From Achromobacter sp. AONIH1 (lineage in GTDB: Bacteria; Pseudomonadota; Gammaproteobacteria; Burkholderiales; Burkholderiaceae_B), in NCBI RefSeq assembly GCF_002902905.1, contig NZ_CP026124.1, positions 6,014,001-6,078,000 of the forward strand: a stretch of DNA of 64,000 nucleotides, given 5' to 3'. Under the pieces are notes generated by a model. The model was not told where the DNA came from. It did not search any database and saw nothing but the letters and a program-made list of their open reading frames with translations. The position numbers and the translations under genes were made by a program. Positions 44,907 through 54,445 of this stretch are shown here, piece by piece (the stretch's first letter is position 1; each line of letters starts with the position of its first letter).

Positions 44907-45809
44907 ATGGATCTGCGCCAGTTCGATTGCTTCCTCGCCGTCGCCGAAACCCTGCACTTCGGCCGGGCGGCCGATGCGCTGCACATGAGTCAGTCCTCGG
45001 TATCGGAAGCCATCAAGGCGCTGGAGCGGACGCTGGGCGGCCCGCTGTTCGAACGCAGCAGCCGCCGGGTGGCCCTGACGCCGCTGGGCGAGACGCTGAA
45101 ACGGGGCGCGGGCCCCGCCGTCATCCTGCTCAAGAGCGCCATCGACGATTGCAGGCGCCAGGCATCCGGCAAGCCGCGCCATCTGCGCATCGGCTTCCTG
45201 GGCGGTGGTTTCTATGAGCTGTATCGGCCGCTGGTGTCCGAATTCAAGGCGGCCCACCCCAGCGTCGAGCTGGAGTTCGTGGAGCTGACCTATGTCACCC
45301 ACTACGCCGCCGTGGCCGATGGCTCGGTCGACGTGGCGTTCTGCCGGCTGCCGCTGGGCGCGGACGGACTGTGCCACGGTCCGATCGTACTGCGCGACCA
45401 GCGCATGCTGTGCGTGCCGCACGACCATCCGTTCACTGCGTTCACGCTGCTGGATCCGGAAGTGCTGGGCGACGAGCGCCTGGTCCGCATGGTGCCCGGC
45501 TCGGTGAACCAGGAATGGCAGGACTATCACTTTCCCCGCCACACGCCCAAGGGACGCCCGATCGGCGACGGGCCGGTGATCCGCACGATCCGCGAGGGCA
45601 TCGCCGCGGTCAACACGCGCGAGGGCCTGCTGATGCTGACCAAGCGCGCGGCCAGCTACTACGCCACGCCCGAGATCGCCTTCGTGGAGATCGACCTGCC
45701 GGCAATGCCGTCGGCCCTGGTGCGCCGGGTCGACGACCATCGGCCGATCATCCAGGAACTGGACGCCCTGCTGCTGCGCATCGCCGAACGCCACGGCGTG
45801 GCCGCCTGA
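44907..45809 (+). CDS. LysR family transcriptional regulator of the hydrolase-SDR operon
   Basis: A 300-aa regulator. The helix-turn-helix is RQFDCFLAVAETLHFGRAADALHMSQSSVSEAIKALERTLGGPLFERSSRRVALT, followed by a CbnR/BenM-type ligand domain (LRIGFLGGGFYELYRPLVSEFKAAHP). It is divergent from the hydrolase/transporter/SDR operon, with a palindromic site between. A gene remnant and the LRR gene follow it. Confidence 0.93.
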   Translation: MDLRQFDCFLAVAETLHFGRAADALHMSQSSVSEAIKALERTLGGPLFERSSRRVALTPLGETLKRGAGPAVILLKSAIDDCRRQASGKPRHLRIGFLGGGFYELYRPLVSEFKAAHPSVELEFVELTYVTHYAAVADGSVDVAFCRLPLGADGLCHGPIVLRDQRMLCVPHDHPFTAFTLLDPEVLGDERLVRMVPGSVNQEWQDYHFPRHTPKGRPIGDGPVIRTIREGIAAVNTREGLLMLTKRAASYYATPEIAFVEIDLPAMPSALVRRVDDHRPIIQELDALLLRIAERHGVAA

Positions 45810-45824
45810 AACAGGGCGCTGCGT

Positions 45825-45902
45825 TCAATCCACCTTGACGCCCGCGTCGCGCCATAGCGCGATCTCCTTGACGATCTGCTCCTGGAACGCCACCGCCCGC
45901 TG
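45825..45902 (-). pseudogene. Truncated 3' end of a gene, possibly a Bug/TctC binding protein
   Basis: On the minus strand, 25 sense codons ending in TGA at 45825 encode a tail with FQEQIVKEIALWRDAGVKVD. This pattern resembles the C-terminus of tripartite-tricarboxylate (Bug) binding proteins, which are abundant in this bacterial family and are often encoded beside LysR genes. The frame is cut upstream by a stop at 45903-45905, just before a 13-bp inverted repeat. It is probably the leftover of a gene lost when the LRR gene arrived. The family call is tentative. Confidence 0.4.
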
Positions 45903-45910
45903 TCAGCCTC

Positions 45911-45951
45911 GTCGACCGGGACCCGGAACCCGGAACCCGGTCCCGGTCGAC
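45911..45951. repeat. 13-bp inverted repeat at the gene-remnant/LRR boundary
   Basis: GTCGACCGGGACC (45911-45923) and GGTCCCGGTCGAC (45939-45951) are perfect inverse copies. The 15-bp spacer contains a tandem CGGAACC. It lies precisely between the broken gene and the LRR gene, so it may be a recombination scar or a terminator-like hairpin (no T-tract). Confidence 0.65.
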
Positions 45952-45987
45952 GGTCACTCACCAGAGCCCCCTTCTGGAGAGCTGCGC

Positions 45988-47910
45988 ATGACCATCGGAA
46001 AACTGCCCGCCACGGGCCCCTCCCCATCTCCCACACAGAAAAACCAGGAAGCCCCCGACAACAACCGGGCTGGCTTCCAGCAAGCCAAACCGGCCACGGA
46101 CCGCGTGCCGCCAAAGCCCTTCCAGCCCAAATCCGGTGCATCCCCAAAACCATCGCCAGCGCCTTCGGGTCGAACCGGCGCTCCCGACGCGCCGCCAGCC
46201 GGGACCGGTGGCTCCGCCAAGACCTTCTGGGCGCAGCAGGACGCCGCATCCGCCAAGAAACCGGCTTCGCGACCGCCGCAAAACAGTCCGAAGACAGGCG
46301 CGGCCCCGGCTGATGCGTCGCCGCCCCCGTCCAAGCCGCCTACGTTCGGCAAGCCGGCCCCGGCACCATCGCAACCAGCCGACGCGCCCGCCGGCGGCCC
46401 CCAGGCGGCCAGGAACTTCTGGAACCAGCAAAAGACACAAGCCGGCGGCAAGCCGACGCCGTCGACGCAACAGCCAGCCCCATCCATTGGCAAGCCCGCT
46501 CCGGCGCCGTCGAAGCCGACGGGCCGCTCCGCGCCTCGAACGCAGAACGAAAGCGTGCCTGTCCCCTACGCGCGTCCCGGGCAACAACCCGCGCAGGATC
46601 CCGGACTGACTCAGTTTCAGAAAGACCTGGCGGGCTGGAGCTCGAGCAAGGTGGCGCTCCTGTCCAAAGAGTATGTTTCGACCATTACCGCACAGCACAT
46701 CAGATTGCTGTCCAGGGAAACAACCGAGCTTTATCTCAATGGCGTGAACCTGACTCGCGACGCCCTGCAGGAATTGCAGAAGCTCCCGATCGAACTGCTG
46801 AGTCTGAACTCCGCATCCGGCCTGCAGCCGCACGACGAGCCCATCGTCCTGCCTCGTTCCCTGCGCGCGCTGGCGATCATCGGCGATGCGCTGCCGACGA
46901 AAGCACTGCTGGCCGAGGCGGGACGGCATCAGGGATTGCTGTCGGTACGGGCATGGCGCGCCAACGCGAACGACGCGGACGCCATCGCACTGGCACAATC
47001 CTCCTCCCTCAAGACCATCGATCTTGCATCGAACGGCGTGACAGGGAAAGGCGCGAACGCGCTGATCGGCATGCCGAAACTGACCGCATTGGACCTCTCG
47101 AGCAACCTGATCGGCTCGAACGGTTCGACCCAGCTGACGGCGTCCCGGATGCCCGCGTCGTCGCGGCTGAGCCGGGTGGACCTCAGCGACAATCCCGACC
47201 TGTCGGAGGCCAGCATCCCGGCGCTGTACCGTTTGCCGTTGCAGGCCCTGAACCTGAGCGGCACGAATGTCACCCGCTACCCGGAGGACGACCGCAAGCC
47301 GCCGCAGACGGCGCGAACGACGCCGGGCCCCGACGGCACGGAGTTCATCGAGTCGCCGGAGGACGACGACATTCAATGGAAGGACCTGCGGACGCTCTGG
47401 CTCGACGACACCCGGCTATTCCTCAAGGACCAGACCGCCTACCAGGCCTGGCAGCGCGTCCTCTTCGGCAATCAGGTCTCGGACATCTCGCTGGCGCGCG
47501 CGGGCATGGGCGAGTATCTGGATGACCTGGGCCAGCATCCGTCGCTGGAAACAGTCGACATCTCGGAAACGGACATCCCCCCCGGACAGCTGCGCGCGCT
47601 CGCCCAGGAACGCCTGCCTGCGGTTCTGATCATGTCGGGTTGCGGCTTGACGAGCGCCCATGTCGAGGAACTGACGGCGGGCCCCGATGCCGACCCGCGG
47701 CTGCGCCAGCTGTGGATCGCGGAAAACCCCGATCTGGACGAACGCGATCACGCGAGGCTGCTGCACAAGTATCCCAACCTGACGCTGGGCCTGGGCGATG
47801 ACGACCACGCCAAGGCCTGCTTCAATCGCCTCGCGCCCCCGCTGCGACAACGCGTGCGGCTGGAGAGCTTGGAACGGGATTTCCCGCTGAGCCCCGAACA
47901 ACCGTCCTGA
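45988..47910 (+). CDS. Proline-rich leucine-rich-repeat protein, possible secreted effector
   Basis: A 640-aa protein with two parts. Residues 1-210 are Pro/Ala/Ser/Lys-rich and probably disordered, with repeated modules: F-W-(A/N)-QQ at 80-84 and 144-148, and GKPAPAPS(Q/K)P at 121-130 and 168-177. Residues about 215-610 carry irregular leucine-rich repeats (LKTIDLASNGVTGKG, LTALDLSSNLIGSNG, LSRVDLSDNPDLS, LQALNLSGTNVT, LRTLWLDDTRLF). There is no signal peptide or membrane segment. This layout resembles type III effectors, but no secretion system is in the window. The start at MTIGKLPATG has TGGAGA upstream. The gene lies next to a remnant and an inverted repeat, which suggests acquisition. 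Confidence 0.75.
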   Translation: MTIGKLPATGPSPSPTQKNQEAPDNNRAGFQQAKPATDRVPPKPFQPKSGASPKPSPAPSGRTGAPDAPPAGTGGSAKTFWAQQDAASAKKPASRPPQNSPKTGAAPADASPPPSKPPTFGKPAPAPSQPADAPAGGPQAARNFWNQQKTQAGGKPTPSTQQPAPSIGKPAPAPSKPTGRSAPRTQNESVPVPYARPGQQPAQDPGLTQFQKDLAGWSSSKVALLSKEYVSTITAQHIRLLSRETTELYLNGVNLTRDALQELQKLPIELLSLNSASGLQPHDEPIVLPRSLRALAIIGDALPTKALLAEAGRHQGLLSVRAWRANANDADAIALAQSSSLKTIDLASNGVTGKGANALIGMPKLTALDLSSNLIGSNGSTQLTASRMPASSRLSRVDLSDNPDLSEASIPALYRLPLQALNLSGTNVTRYPEDDRKPPQTARTTPGPDGTEFIESPEDDDIQWKDLRTLWLDDTRLFLKDQTAYQAWQRVLFGNQVSDISLARAGMGEYLDDLGQHPSLETVDISETDIPPGQLRALAQERLPAVLIMSGCGLTSAHVEELTAGPDADPRLRQLWIAENPDLDERDHARLLHKYPNLTLGLGDDDHAKACFNRLAPPLRQRVRLESLERDFPLSPEQPS

Positions 47911-47933
47911 GCGGACGGCCCCCGCTGAAATGG

Positions 47934-47966
47934 CAAAGCGCCTCGGACATGCCGAGGCGCTTTGTT
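47934..47966. terminator. Intrinsic terminator between the LRR and pstB genes
   Basis: CAAAGCGCCTCGG (47934-47946) pairs perfectly over 13 bp with CCGAGGCGCTTTG (47952-47964), loop ACATG, with short T/A runs on both sides. It can serve the LRR gene on the plus strand and the pst operon on the minus strand. Confidence 0.8.
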
Positions 47967-48036
47967 CATGCGGGGGAGCGAGGCTCGGCTTGTGGGCGCC
48001 GCGCGGGTTCCGTCCCGGCGCCCGCGCAGGCCGGCA

Positions 48037-48813
48037 TCAGCCGAAGCGGCCGGTGATGTAGTCTTCCGTTTCCTTGCGCGCCGGCTTCACGAAGATCTGG
48101 TCGGTCTGGCCGAATTCCATCAGCTCGCCCAGGTACATGTAGGCGGTGTAGTCCGAGCAGCGCGCGGCCTGCTGCATGTTGTGCGTCACGATCACGACCG
48201 TGTAGTCGTTCTTCAGTTCGGCGATCAGCTCTTCGATCTTGGCGGTGGAGATCGGGTCCAGCGCCGAGCACGGCTCGTCCAGCAGCAGGACTTCGGGCTT
48301 GATGGCCACGCCGCGCGCGATGCACAGGCGCTGTTGCTGGCCGCCGGACAGGCTGTTGCCGCTCTGGTGCAGCTTGTCCTTCACTTCGTTCCACAGCGCG
48401 GCCTTGCTCAGCGCCCATTCCACGCGCTCGTCCATCTCGCCCTTGGACAGGCGCTCGAACAGGCGCACGCCGAAGGCGATGTTGTCGTAGATGCTCATGG
48501 GGAACGGCGTGGGCTTCTGGAACACCATGCCGACCTTGGCGCGGATCAGCGAGATATCGGTCTTGGCGGTGAGCAGGTTCTCGCCGTCCAGGATGATCTC
48601 GCCCTCGGCGCGCTGGCCGGGATACAGCTCGAACATGCGGTTGAAGGTGCGCAGCAGCGTGGACTTGCCGCAGCCCGACGGGCCGATGAAGGCGGTGACC
48701 TTCTTCTCCTGGATCGACATGTTCACATTGCGGATCGCATGGAACTTGCCGTAGTAGAAGTTCAGGTTCTTGACCTCGATCTTGTTCTTGACGGCGGTGG
48801 CGGTGTTTTCCAT
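48037..48813 (-). CDS. pstB: Phosphate ABC transporter ATPase PstB
   Basis: A 258-aa ATPase that energises high-affinity phosphate uptake. Walker A is GPSGCGKST, signature [14 protein letters not shown], Walker [17 protein letters not shown] and the H-loop [26 protein letters not shown] and [17 protein letters not shown] are PstB-specific. It is the last gene of pstSCAB. No phoU follows; a terminator and the convergent LRR gene come next. Confidence 0.97.
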   Translation of the reverse strand: MENTATAVKNKIEVKNLNFYYGKFHAIRNVNMSIQEKKVTAFIGPSGCGKSTLLRTFNRMFELYPGQRAEGEIILDGENLLTAKTDISLIRAKVGMVFQKPTPFPMSIYDNIAFGVRLFERLSKGEMDERVEWALSKAALWNEVKDKLHQSGNSLSGGQQQRLCIARGVAIKPEVLLLDEPCSALDPISTAKIEELIAELKNDYTVVIVTHNMQQAARCSDYTAYMYLGELMEFGQTDQIFVKPARKETEDYITGRFG

Positions 48814-48864
48814 TTGGTTTCCCTAGGCTGCGGCCCGCGCGCTGCGCGAGCCGGCGAGCGGTCC

Positions 48865-49719
48865 TTATTTGCGGAACATGTTGCGGGCAAGGATGTTGAT
48901 GCCCAGCACCAGCAGCGTGATCAGCGTGGCCCCGGCCCAGGCCAGATTGTTCCAGTCCTTGAAGGGGCTGGCCGCGTATTGGTAGATCACGACAGGCAGG
49001 TTGGCCATGGGGCCGTTCATGTTCAGCGACATGAACTGGTTGGACAGGGCGGTGAACAGCAGCGGCGCGGTCTCGCCCGAGATGCGGGCGATGGCCAGCA
49101 GCACGCCGGTGATGATGCCGGTCTTGGCGGCGCGATAGCACACCATCGTGATCATGCGCCACTTGGGGCAGCCCAGCGCCGCGGCGGCTTCGCGCAGGCT
49201 GTTCGGCACCAGCAGCAGCATGTTGTCGGTGGTGCGGACCACCACCGGGATCACCAGGATGGACAGCGCGATGGCGCCGGCCCAGCCCGAGTAGTGCCCC
49301 ACCTGCGCCACGTACACGGCGTAGATGAACAGGCCGATGATGATGGACGGCGCCGACAGCAGCACGTCGTTCAGGAAGCGCGTGGCCGGCGCCAGCCAGC
49401 CGCGCTGGCCGTATTCGGCCAGGTAGGTGCCGGCCAGGATGCCCACGGGCGTACCGATCAGCGTGCCCACGCCGGCCATCAGCACGCTGCCGATGACCGC
49501 GTTGAGCAGGCCGCCGGTCTGGCCCGGCGGCGGCGTGATTTCGGTGAAGAGCGTGTACGACAACGCGGGCGCGCCCTTCATCAGCAGCGTCAGGATGATC
49601 CAGAACAGCCAGAACAAACCGAACAGCAGCGTCGACAGCGAGACGGTCAGCATGATGCGGTTGACCACGCGGCGCCGGCGGTAAATGCCGTTCTGCATAT
49701 TGAGTACGGAGACAGCCAT
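48865..49719 (-). CDS. pstA: Phosphate ABC transporter permease PstA
   Basis: A 284-aa permease with six hydrophobic helices. The N-terminus [35 protein letters not shown] is typical, as are [36 protein letters not shown] and the EAA loop [31 protein letters not shown]. It lies 29 bp after pstC and 51 bp before pstB and forms the channel with PstC. Confidence 0.97.
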   Translation of the reverse strand: MAVSVLNMQNGIYRRRRVVNRIMLTVSLSTLLFGLFWLFWIILTLLMKGAPALSYTLFTEITPPPGQTGGLLNAVIGSVLMAGVGTLIGTPVGILAGTYLAEYGQRGWLAPATRFLNDVLLSAPSIIIGLFIYAVYVAQVGHYSGWAGAIALSILVIPVVVRTTDNMLLLVPNSLREAAAALGCPKWRMITMVCYRAAKTGIITGVLLAIARISGETAPLLFTALSNQFMSLNMNGPMANLPVVIYQYAASPFKDWNNLAWAGATLITLLVLGINILARNMFRK

Positions 49720-49748
49720 GATCTTTTCCTTGTCGTTCGCGCGGGGGC

Positions 49749-50768
49749 TCAGCTCTTCTTGCCCTCGCCCGCCGACAGGCGGACCAGCAGCATCTTGGAC
49801 AGGGCCAGCACGACGGTGGTGATCAGGAACAGGATCAGGCCCAGTTCCAGCAGCGCGGCCTTCTGGATGCCGCCCGCTTCATTGAATTCGTTGGCCAGCG
49901 CCGAGGCGATGGAGTTGCCCGGCGAGAACAGCGAGCCGGACCACTTGAAGGCGTTGCCGATCACGAAGGTCACGGCCATGGTCTCGCCCAGCGCGCGGCC
50001 CAGTCCCAGCATGATGCCGCCGATGACGCCCGACTTGGTGAAGGGCAGCACCACGCGCCACATCACTTCCCAGGTCGTGCTGCCCAGGCCGTAGGCCGAT
50101 TCCTTCAACATGGTCGGCACCAGCTCGAACACGTCGCGCATCACCGCCGCGATGAAGGGGATGATCATGATCGACAGGATCAGGCCCGCGGTGAAGATGC
50201 CGATGCCGAACGGCGGCCCGGCGAACATGCCGCCGATGATGGGCACGTTGCCCAGCGTGGCGATCAGGAAGGGCTGCACGTATTGCTGGAACACCGGCAC
50301 GAAGACGAACAGGCCCCACATGCCGTAGATGATCGAGGGAATCGCGGCCAGCATCTCGACCGCGGTGCCCAGCGGGCGGCGCAGCCAGGCGGGCGACAGC
50401 TCGGTCAGGAAGATGGCGATGCCGAAGGACACCGGCACCGCGATGATCAGCGCGATGGCCGAGGTCAGCAGCGTGCCGATGATCGGCACCACGGCGCCGT
50501 AGCTCTGCTTGACCGGATCCCAGTCGTTCAGCCAGAGAAACGACAGGCCGTACTTGGCCAGCGATTCACGGCTGCCATAGACCAGAGACACCAGGATCGC
50601 CGCCAGCAGGATGAACACCAGGAAGGCGAACAGGCGGGTCAGGTTCTTGAACAGCGCATCCATCAGCGCATTATTGTTTTGCTTCATAGGCGAAGGCGTG
50701 CCGGTGGTCACGGAATCATCCGCCCCATTGGGCGAAAGCGGCACACTATTATCCATTACCGCGCTCAT
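49749..50768 (-). CDS. pstC: Phosphate ABC transporter permease PstC
   Basis: A 339-aa permease. A polar N-terminal stretch of about 45 residues precedes the first helix ([20 protein letters not shown]). [50 protein letters not shown] and the EAA region [46 protein letters not shown] are diagnostic. The ATG at 50768 follows AAGGAAAG. Upstream in-frame residues (to 50858) have no family similarity. A hairpin after pstS separates it from that gene. Confidence 0.96.
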   Translation of the reverse strand: MSAVMDNSVPLSPNGADDSVTTGTPSPMKQNNNALMDALFKNLTRLFAFLVFILLAAILVSLVYGSRESLAKYGLSFLWLNDWDPVKQSYGAVVPIIGTLLTSAIALIIAVPVSFGIAIFLTELSPAWLRRPLGTAVEMLAAIPSIIYGMWGLFVFVPVFQQYVQPFLIATLGNVPIIGGMFAGPPFGIGIFTAGLILSIMIIPFIAAVMRDVFELVPTMLKESAYGLGSTTWEVMWRVVLPFTKSGVIGGIMLGLGRALGETMAVTFVIGNAFKWSGSLFSPGNSIASALANEFNEAGGIQKAALLELGLILFLITTVVLALSKMLLVRLSAGEGKKS

Positions 50769-50861
50769 GGATGGACTTTCCTTAGGGCCAGAGGGGAAAA
50801 CGGGGGTGTCTAGCCAGGGCCGCCCTGCCCTCGGCCCCCGCGAGCGGGACCGGGACAAGGC

Positions 50862-50883
50862 AGGCGGGCGCGAGCGCCCGCCT
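50862..50883 (-). repeat. Stem-loop between pstS and pstC
   Basis: AGGCGGGCGC (50862-50871) and GCGCCCGCCT (50874-50883) form a 10-bp palindrome directly after the pstS stop. No T-tract follows. Such hairpins often protect the upstream binding-protein mRNA and lower expression of the permease genes. Confidence 0.65.
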
Positions 50884-50892
50884 TGCTGCGGC

Positions 50893-51933
50893 TTACTTCC
50901 AGACGGCCTTGCCGTCGGCGGACTTCACTTCGCCCCAGGCGGCGCGGATTTCCTTGGTCACGGCTTCGGGCAGCGGCACGTAGTCCATGCCTTCGGCCGA
51001 CTTGGCGCCGTTCTTGAAGGCCCAGTCGAAGAAGTCGAGCACGGCCTTGCCTTGCACCGGCTTGTCCTGCGACTTGTGGACCAGGATGAAGGTGGCGGCG
51101 GTCACGGGCCAGGAATCGGCGCCCGGCTCGTCGGTCAGCACCACGCCCATGCCGGGCGCGCTCTTCCAGTCGGCGTTGGCGGCCGCGGCGGCGAAGGCCT
51201 TCTGCTCGGGCTGGACGAACTTGCCAGCCTTGTTCTGCAGTTGGGTCCAGGCCAGCTTGTTCTGCTTGGCGTAGGCGTATTCGACGTAGCCGATCGAGTT
51301 CTTCAGCTGGCCGACGTAGGCGGCGACGCCTTCGTTGCCCTTGCCGCCCTGGCCGGTGGGCCACTTGACGGCCTTGCCTTCGCCGACCTGTTCCTTCCAC
51401 TCAGGCGAAACCTTCGACAGGTAGTTGGTCCAGCCGAACGTCGTGCCCGAACCGTCCGAACGGTGCACCACGATGATGTCGGCCGAGGGCAGCTTGACGT
51501 CGGGGTTCAGCGCCTTGATGGCGTTGTCGTCCCACTTCTTGATCTTGCCCAGGAAGATGTCGCCCAGGACCTTCCCCGACAGCTTCAGCTTGCCCGGCTC
51601 GACGCCGTCGATGTTCACCACGGCGACCGTGCCGCCGATGACGGCCGGGAATTGCAGCAGACCGTTCTTTTCCAGGTCGGCAGCCTTCATGGGATCGTCC
51701 GAAGCGCCGAAATCGACGGTCTTGGCGATGATCTGCTGCTGGCCGCCGCCCGAGCCGATCGACTGGTAGTTCACGGCGTTGTTGGTGGCAGCCTTGTAGT
51801 CCGACGCCCACTTGGCGTAGATCGGGTACGGGAACGAAGCGCCGGCGCCGGTCACGTCGGCGGCTTGCACGGCGAACACGGCGGCGCTCAGCGCGACGCC
51901 CAGGGAAACTTGCTTGAAGACACGGTTGAACAT
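50893..51933 (-). CDS. pstS: Phosphate-binding protein PstS
   Basis: A 346-aa periplasmic binding protein. The signal peptide [24 protein letters not shown] is followed by [23 protein letters not shown], and [25 protein letters not shown] and [17 protein letters not shown] hold the phosphate-binding loops. The start at ATG 51933 gives this signal peptide; longer frames do not. It heads pstSCAB, with a PHO box and -10 upstream, so it should be induced by PhoB under phosphate limitation. Confidence 0.97.
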   Translation of the reverse strand: MFNRVFKQVSLGVALSAAVFAVQAADVTGAGASFPYPIYAKWASDYKAATNNAVNYQSIGSGGGQQQIIAKTVDFGASDDPMKAADLEKNGLLQFPAVIGGTVAVVNIDGVEPGKLKLSGKVLGDIFLGKIKKWDDNAIKALNPDVKLPSADIIVVHRSDGSGTTFGWTNYLSKVSPEWKEQVGEGKAVKWPTGQGGKGNEGVAAYVGQLKNSIGYVEYAYAKQNKLAWTQLQNKAGKFVQPEQKAFAAAAANADWKSAPGMGVVLTDEPGADSWPVTAATFILVHKSQDKPVQGKAVLDFFDWAFKNGAKSAEGMDYVPLPEAVTKEIRAAWGEVKSADGKAVWK

Positions 51934-52002
51934 CTTGGTTCCTTCTGTGCTCGTTAGAGGATCTGGCAGGCTTTCTGCTGCCTGTCTTTCAGCGACCACC
52001 GC

Positions 52003-52036
52003 ATGTTAGAAGCCCAACATTACAGGCTAGTGACAG
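52003..52036 (-). promoter_or_regulatory. PHO box and -10 of the pst operon
   Basis: On the minus strand CTGTCAC-TAGC-CTGTAAT (52036 to 52019) matches the tandem 7-4-7 PHO box. After exactly 10 nt comes TAACAT (52008-52003), a fair -10. This layout, with PhoB replacing the -35, is the standard Pho promoter. Confidence 0.85.
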
Positions 52037-52047
52037 TCACATTAGGT

Positions 52048-52138
52048 CCCCCCCCGAAGCGCTGCGCGCTTCCCCCCCAGGGGGGCGCCGGTGGCGGACC
52101 GGCGGAGCCGGATCCGCGCGGCCTCGCTTGGGGGGCTC
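52048..52138. repeat. GC-rich mosaic of inverted repeats between ppk and the pst promoter
   Basis: The stretch contains runs of C and G and self-complementary pieces: GAAGCGC/GCGCTTC around TGC (52056-52072), CCCCCC/GGGGGG (52072-52086) and GGCGGACCGGCGGAGCC-like arms. It looks like a dispersed extragenic element of the kind seen in many Burkholderiales genomes. That is recollection, not tested here. Confidence 0.4.
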
Positions 52139-52206
52139 TGCCTCGAACGGCATTGTCGGACTGCGGCGAGACGAAGGGGACAGATCAACGTGCCCCGGGC
52201 GTGACG

Positions 52207-54294
52207 CTACGCGCCCAGCTTCTGCATCAGGTACTGGTGCACGTTGAAGGGCTTTGCGCGGCTTTTCACCCGGACGTAATCGCCGTCGGGCAGTTGCTGC
52301 CAGGACAGCTGGTTGTCGCGCAGCGCGTAGGTGAAGGCTTCGTCGATGACGCGCTTCTTGAGCGTCTTGTCGTAGATCGGGAAGGCGATCTCGACGCGGC
52401 GGAAGAAATTGCGGTCCATCCAGTCCGCCGAGGACAGGTAGACGGTCTCGTCGCCGTCGGCGTAGAAATAGAAAACACGCGAATGCTCCAGGAAGCGCCC
52501 GACGATGGAGCGCACCCGGATGTTCTCGGACAGGCCCGGCACGCCCGCGCGCAGCGCGCATACGCCGCGCACGATCAGGTCGATCTTGACGCCGGCCTGG
52601 CTGGCCTTGTACAGCTCTTCGATGATCTGCTCTTCCAGCAGCGAGTTCATCTTGGCCATGATGCGCGCGCGCTTGCCGGCCCGGGCCGCGCGCGCCTCGG
52701 CGCGGATCAGCTCGACCATGCCTTCATGCATGGTGAAGGGCGACTGCATCAGCGACTTGAGCGCGCGGCGCGCGCCCAGCCCGGTCAGCTGGGCGAAGAC
52801 CTTGTCCATGTCCTCGCACAGCTTGGGATCGGCGGTCAGCAGGCCGAAGTCGGTGTACAGGCGCGCGGTACGAGGATGGTAGTTGCCGGTGCCCAGGTGG
52901 GCGTAGCGGCGCAGCCGGCCCTTTTCGCGGCGCAGCACCACGGCCATCTTGGCGTGCGTCTTGTGCGCCACCACGCCGTAGACCACGTGCGCGCCCACTT
53001 CCTCGAGCTTGGAGGCCCAGTTGATATTGGTCTGCTCGTCGAAGCGCGCCATCAGCTCCACCACCACCGTCACCTCCTTGCCGGCGCGAGCGGCGGCCAG
53101 CAGGATCTTCATCAGCTCGGAATCCTCGCCGGTGCGGTAGATGGTCTGCTTGATCGCCATCACGTCCGGATCCAGCGCGGCGGCTGTCAGGAAATCGATG
53201 ACGGGCTGGAACGACTGGTACGGATGGTGCAGCAGCCGGTCCTGCTCGGCCACCGCCTCGAACAGCTCGGCGGGCTTGTCGCCGACGCGGTCGAACGGCG
53301 CCTGCACCGGCGCGCGGTAGTCGGGGAACAGCAACTCGGGACGCGTGTTGGCATTGCACAGCTGCATGAGGCGCGACAGGTTCACCGGCCCGGGCACGCG
53401 GTAGGTGTCCTCGGGCTTGAGCGAGAACTCGCGCTGCAGGAAGGTCTCCAGCTCGGGCGGCGTCATCTTGTCGATCTCGAGCCGCACGGCGGCGCCGAAA
53501 TTGCGCTGCGACAGCTCGCCCTGCAAGGAATGGCGCAGATTGGTGACTTCTTCCTCGTCCACGAACAGGTCGCTGTTGCGCGTGACGCGCCACTGGTAGC
53601 AGCCCAGCATCTCCAGGCCGGGGAACAGCTCGCCCACGAAGGCGCGCAGCAGCGAAGTCAGCAGGATGTAGCCTTCCGGATGGCCGGACAGCTCGGGCGG
53701 CATCTTGATCAGGCGCGGCAGCGCGCGCGGCGCCTGCACCACGGCGATCGACGCCTGGCGGCCGAAGGCGTTGGCGCCGGACAGCGAGACGATGAAATTC
53801 AGGCTCTTGTTGTAGACGCGCGGAAACGGGTGCGCCGGATCCAGTCCGATGGGGGTCAGGAGCGGCATCACGTCGCGGATGAAGACCTCGTGCGCCCATT
53901 CCTGCTGCTGCGGGTTCCATTCAGAGGCATGGTGCAGGGCGATGCCCTCGGCCTGCATGGCCGGCAGGATTTCGTCGTTGAGCAGCGCGTACTGCCGCGT
54001 CACCAGTTCATGGACGGCGCGCTGCACGTTGTCGAAGGCTTGATCCGGGGTCATGCCGTCCGGGCCGACCAGGTTGGGCGACTGGCGCTGCTGCTCCTTG
54101 AGGCTGGAAATCCGGATCTCGAAAAACTCGTCCAGGTTGGAGCTGAGGATGCACACGTAGCGCAGACGCTCCAGCAGGGGAGTCGTGGGACTTTCCGCCA
54201 TCGCCAGCACGCGTTCGTTGAATTTGAGCAGCGACAACTCTCGATTCAGCAGCCAGGGCTCTGCGGGCGGGCGTGTGGTCATACCAGATTCCAT
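52207..54294 (-). CDS. ppk: Polyphosphate kinase
   Basis: A 695-aa enzyme that polymerises the ATP gamma-phosphate into polyphosphate at the inner membrane. The N-terminal LLNRELSLLKFNERVLAMA and the two conserved histidines in THAKMAVV and YAHLGTGNYHPRTAR (equivalent to the phospho-histidine region of E. coli PPK) are present. RGVCALRAGVPGLSENIRVRSIVGRFLEHSR is the C-terminal motif. Two starts are possible (54294 or the in-frame ATG at 54282); neither has a clear ribosome site. It is divergent from ppx, with a PHO-box-like promoter. Confidence 0.96.
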   Translation of the reverse strand: MESGMTTRPPAEPWLLNRELSLLKFNERVLAMAESPTTPLLERLRYVCILSSNLDEFFEIRISSLKEQQRQSPNLVGPDGMTPDQAFDNVQRAVHELVTRQYALLNDEILPAMQAEGIALHHASEWNPQQQEWAHEVFIRDVMPLLTPIGLDPAHPFPRVYNKSLNFIVSLSGANAFGRQASIAVVQAPRALPRLIKMPPELSGHPEGYILLTSLLRAFVGELFPGLEMLGCYQWRVTRNSDLFVDEEEVTNLRHSLQGELSQRNFGAAVRLEIDKMTPPELETFLQREFSLKPEDTYRVPGPVNLSRLMQLCNANTRPELLFPDYRAPVQAPFDRVGDKPAELFEAVAEQDRLLHHPYQSFQPVIDFLTAAALDPDVMAIKQTIYRTGEDSELMKILLAAARAGKEVTVVVELMARFDEQTNINWASKLEEVGAHVVYGVVAHKTHAKMAVVLRREKGRLRRYAHLGTGNYHPRTARLYTDFGLLTADPKLCEDMDKVFAQLTGLGARRALKSLMQSPFTMHEGMVELIRAEARAARAGKRARIMAKMNSLLEEQIIEELYKASQAGVKIDLIVRGVCALRAGVPGLSENIRVRSIVGRFLEHSRVFYFYADGDETVYLSSADWMDRNFFRRVEIAFPIYDKTLKKRVIDEAFTYALRDNQLSWQQLPDGDYVRVKSRAKPFNVHQYLMQKLGA

Positions 54295-54312
54295 ACATGA
54301 AGAGAGCGTGAG

Positions 54313-54346
54313 GTTTTACTTCAAAATCGTGACGTTTCCGTGACAC
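54313..54346 (-). promoter_or_regulatory. PHO-box-like repeats and -10 of ppk
   Basis: On the minus strand GTGTCACGGAAACGTCAC (54346 to 54329) holds two TGTCAC/CGTCAC half-sites with an 11-bp period. Exactly 10 nt further is TAAAAC (54318-54313), a possible -10. The spacing matches the pst promoter. Confidence 0.65.
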
Positions 54347-54445
54347 ATGCTGCAAGCGTAGGGTACGACAAAACCGGGACGCATGGATCACACCGCGCGC
54401 GCGCCAAGCCCCTGTTCCATAAGAGAAAACCCGAATCCGGGGGGA

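Noticed and set aside
45921..45940. Tandem CGGAACC units considered as a start of a CRISPR-like array
   Set aside because: Only two short copies without spacers; they are the loop of an inverted repeat.
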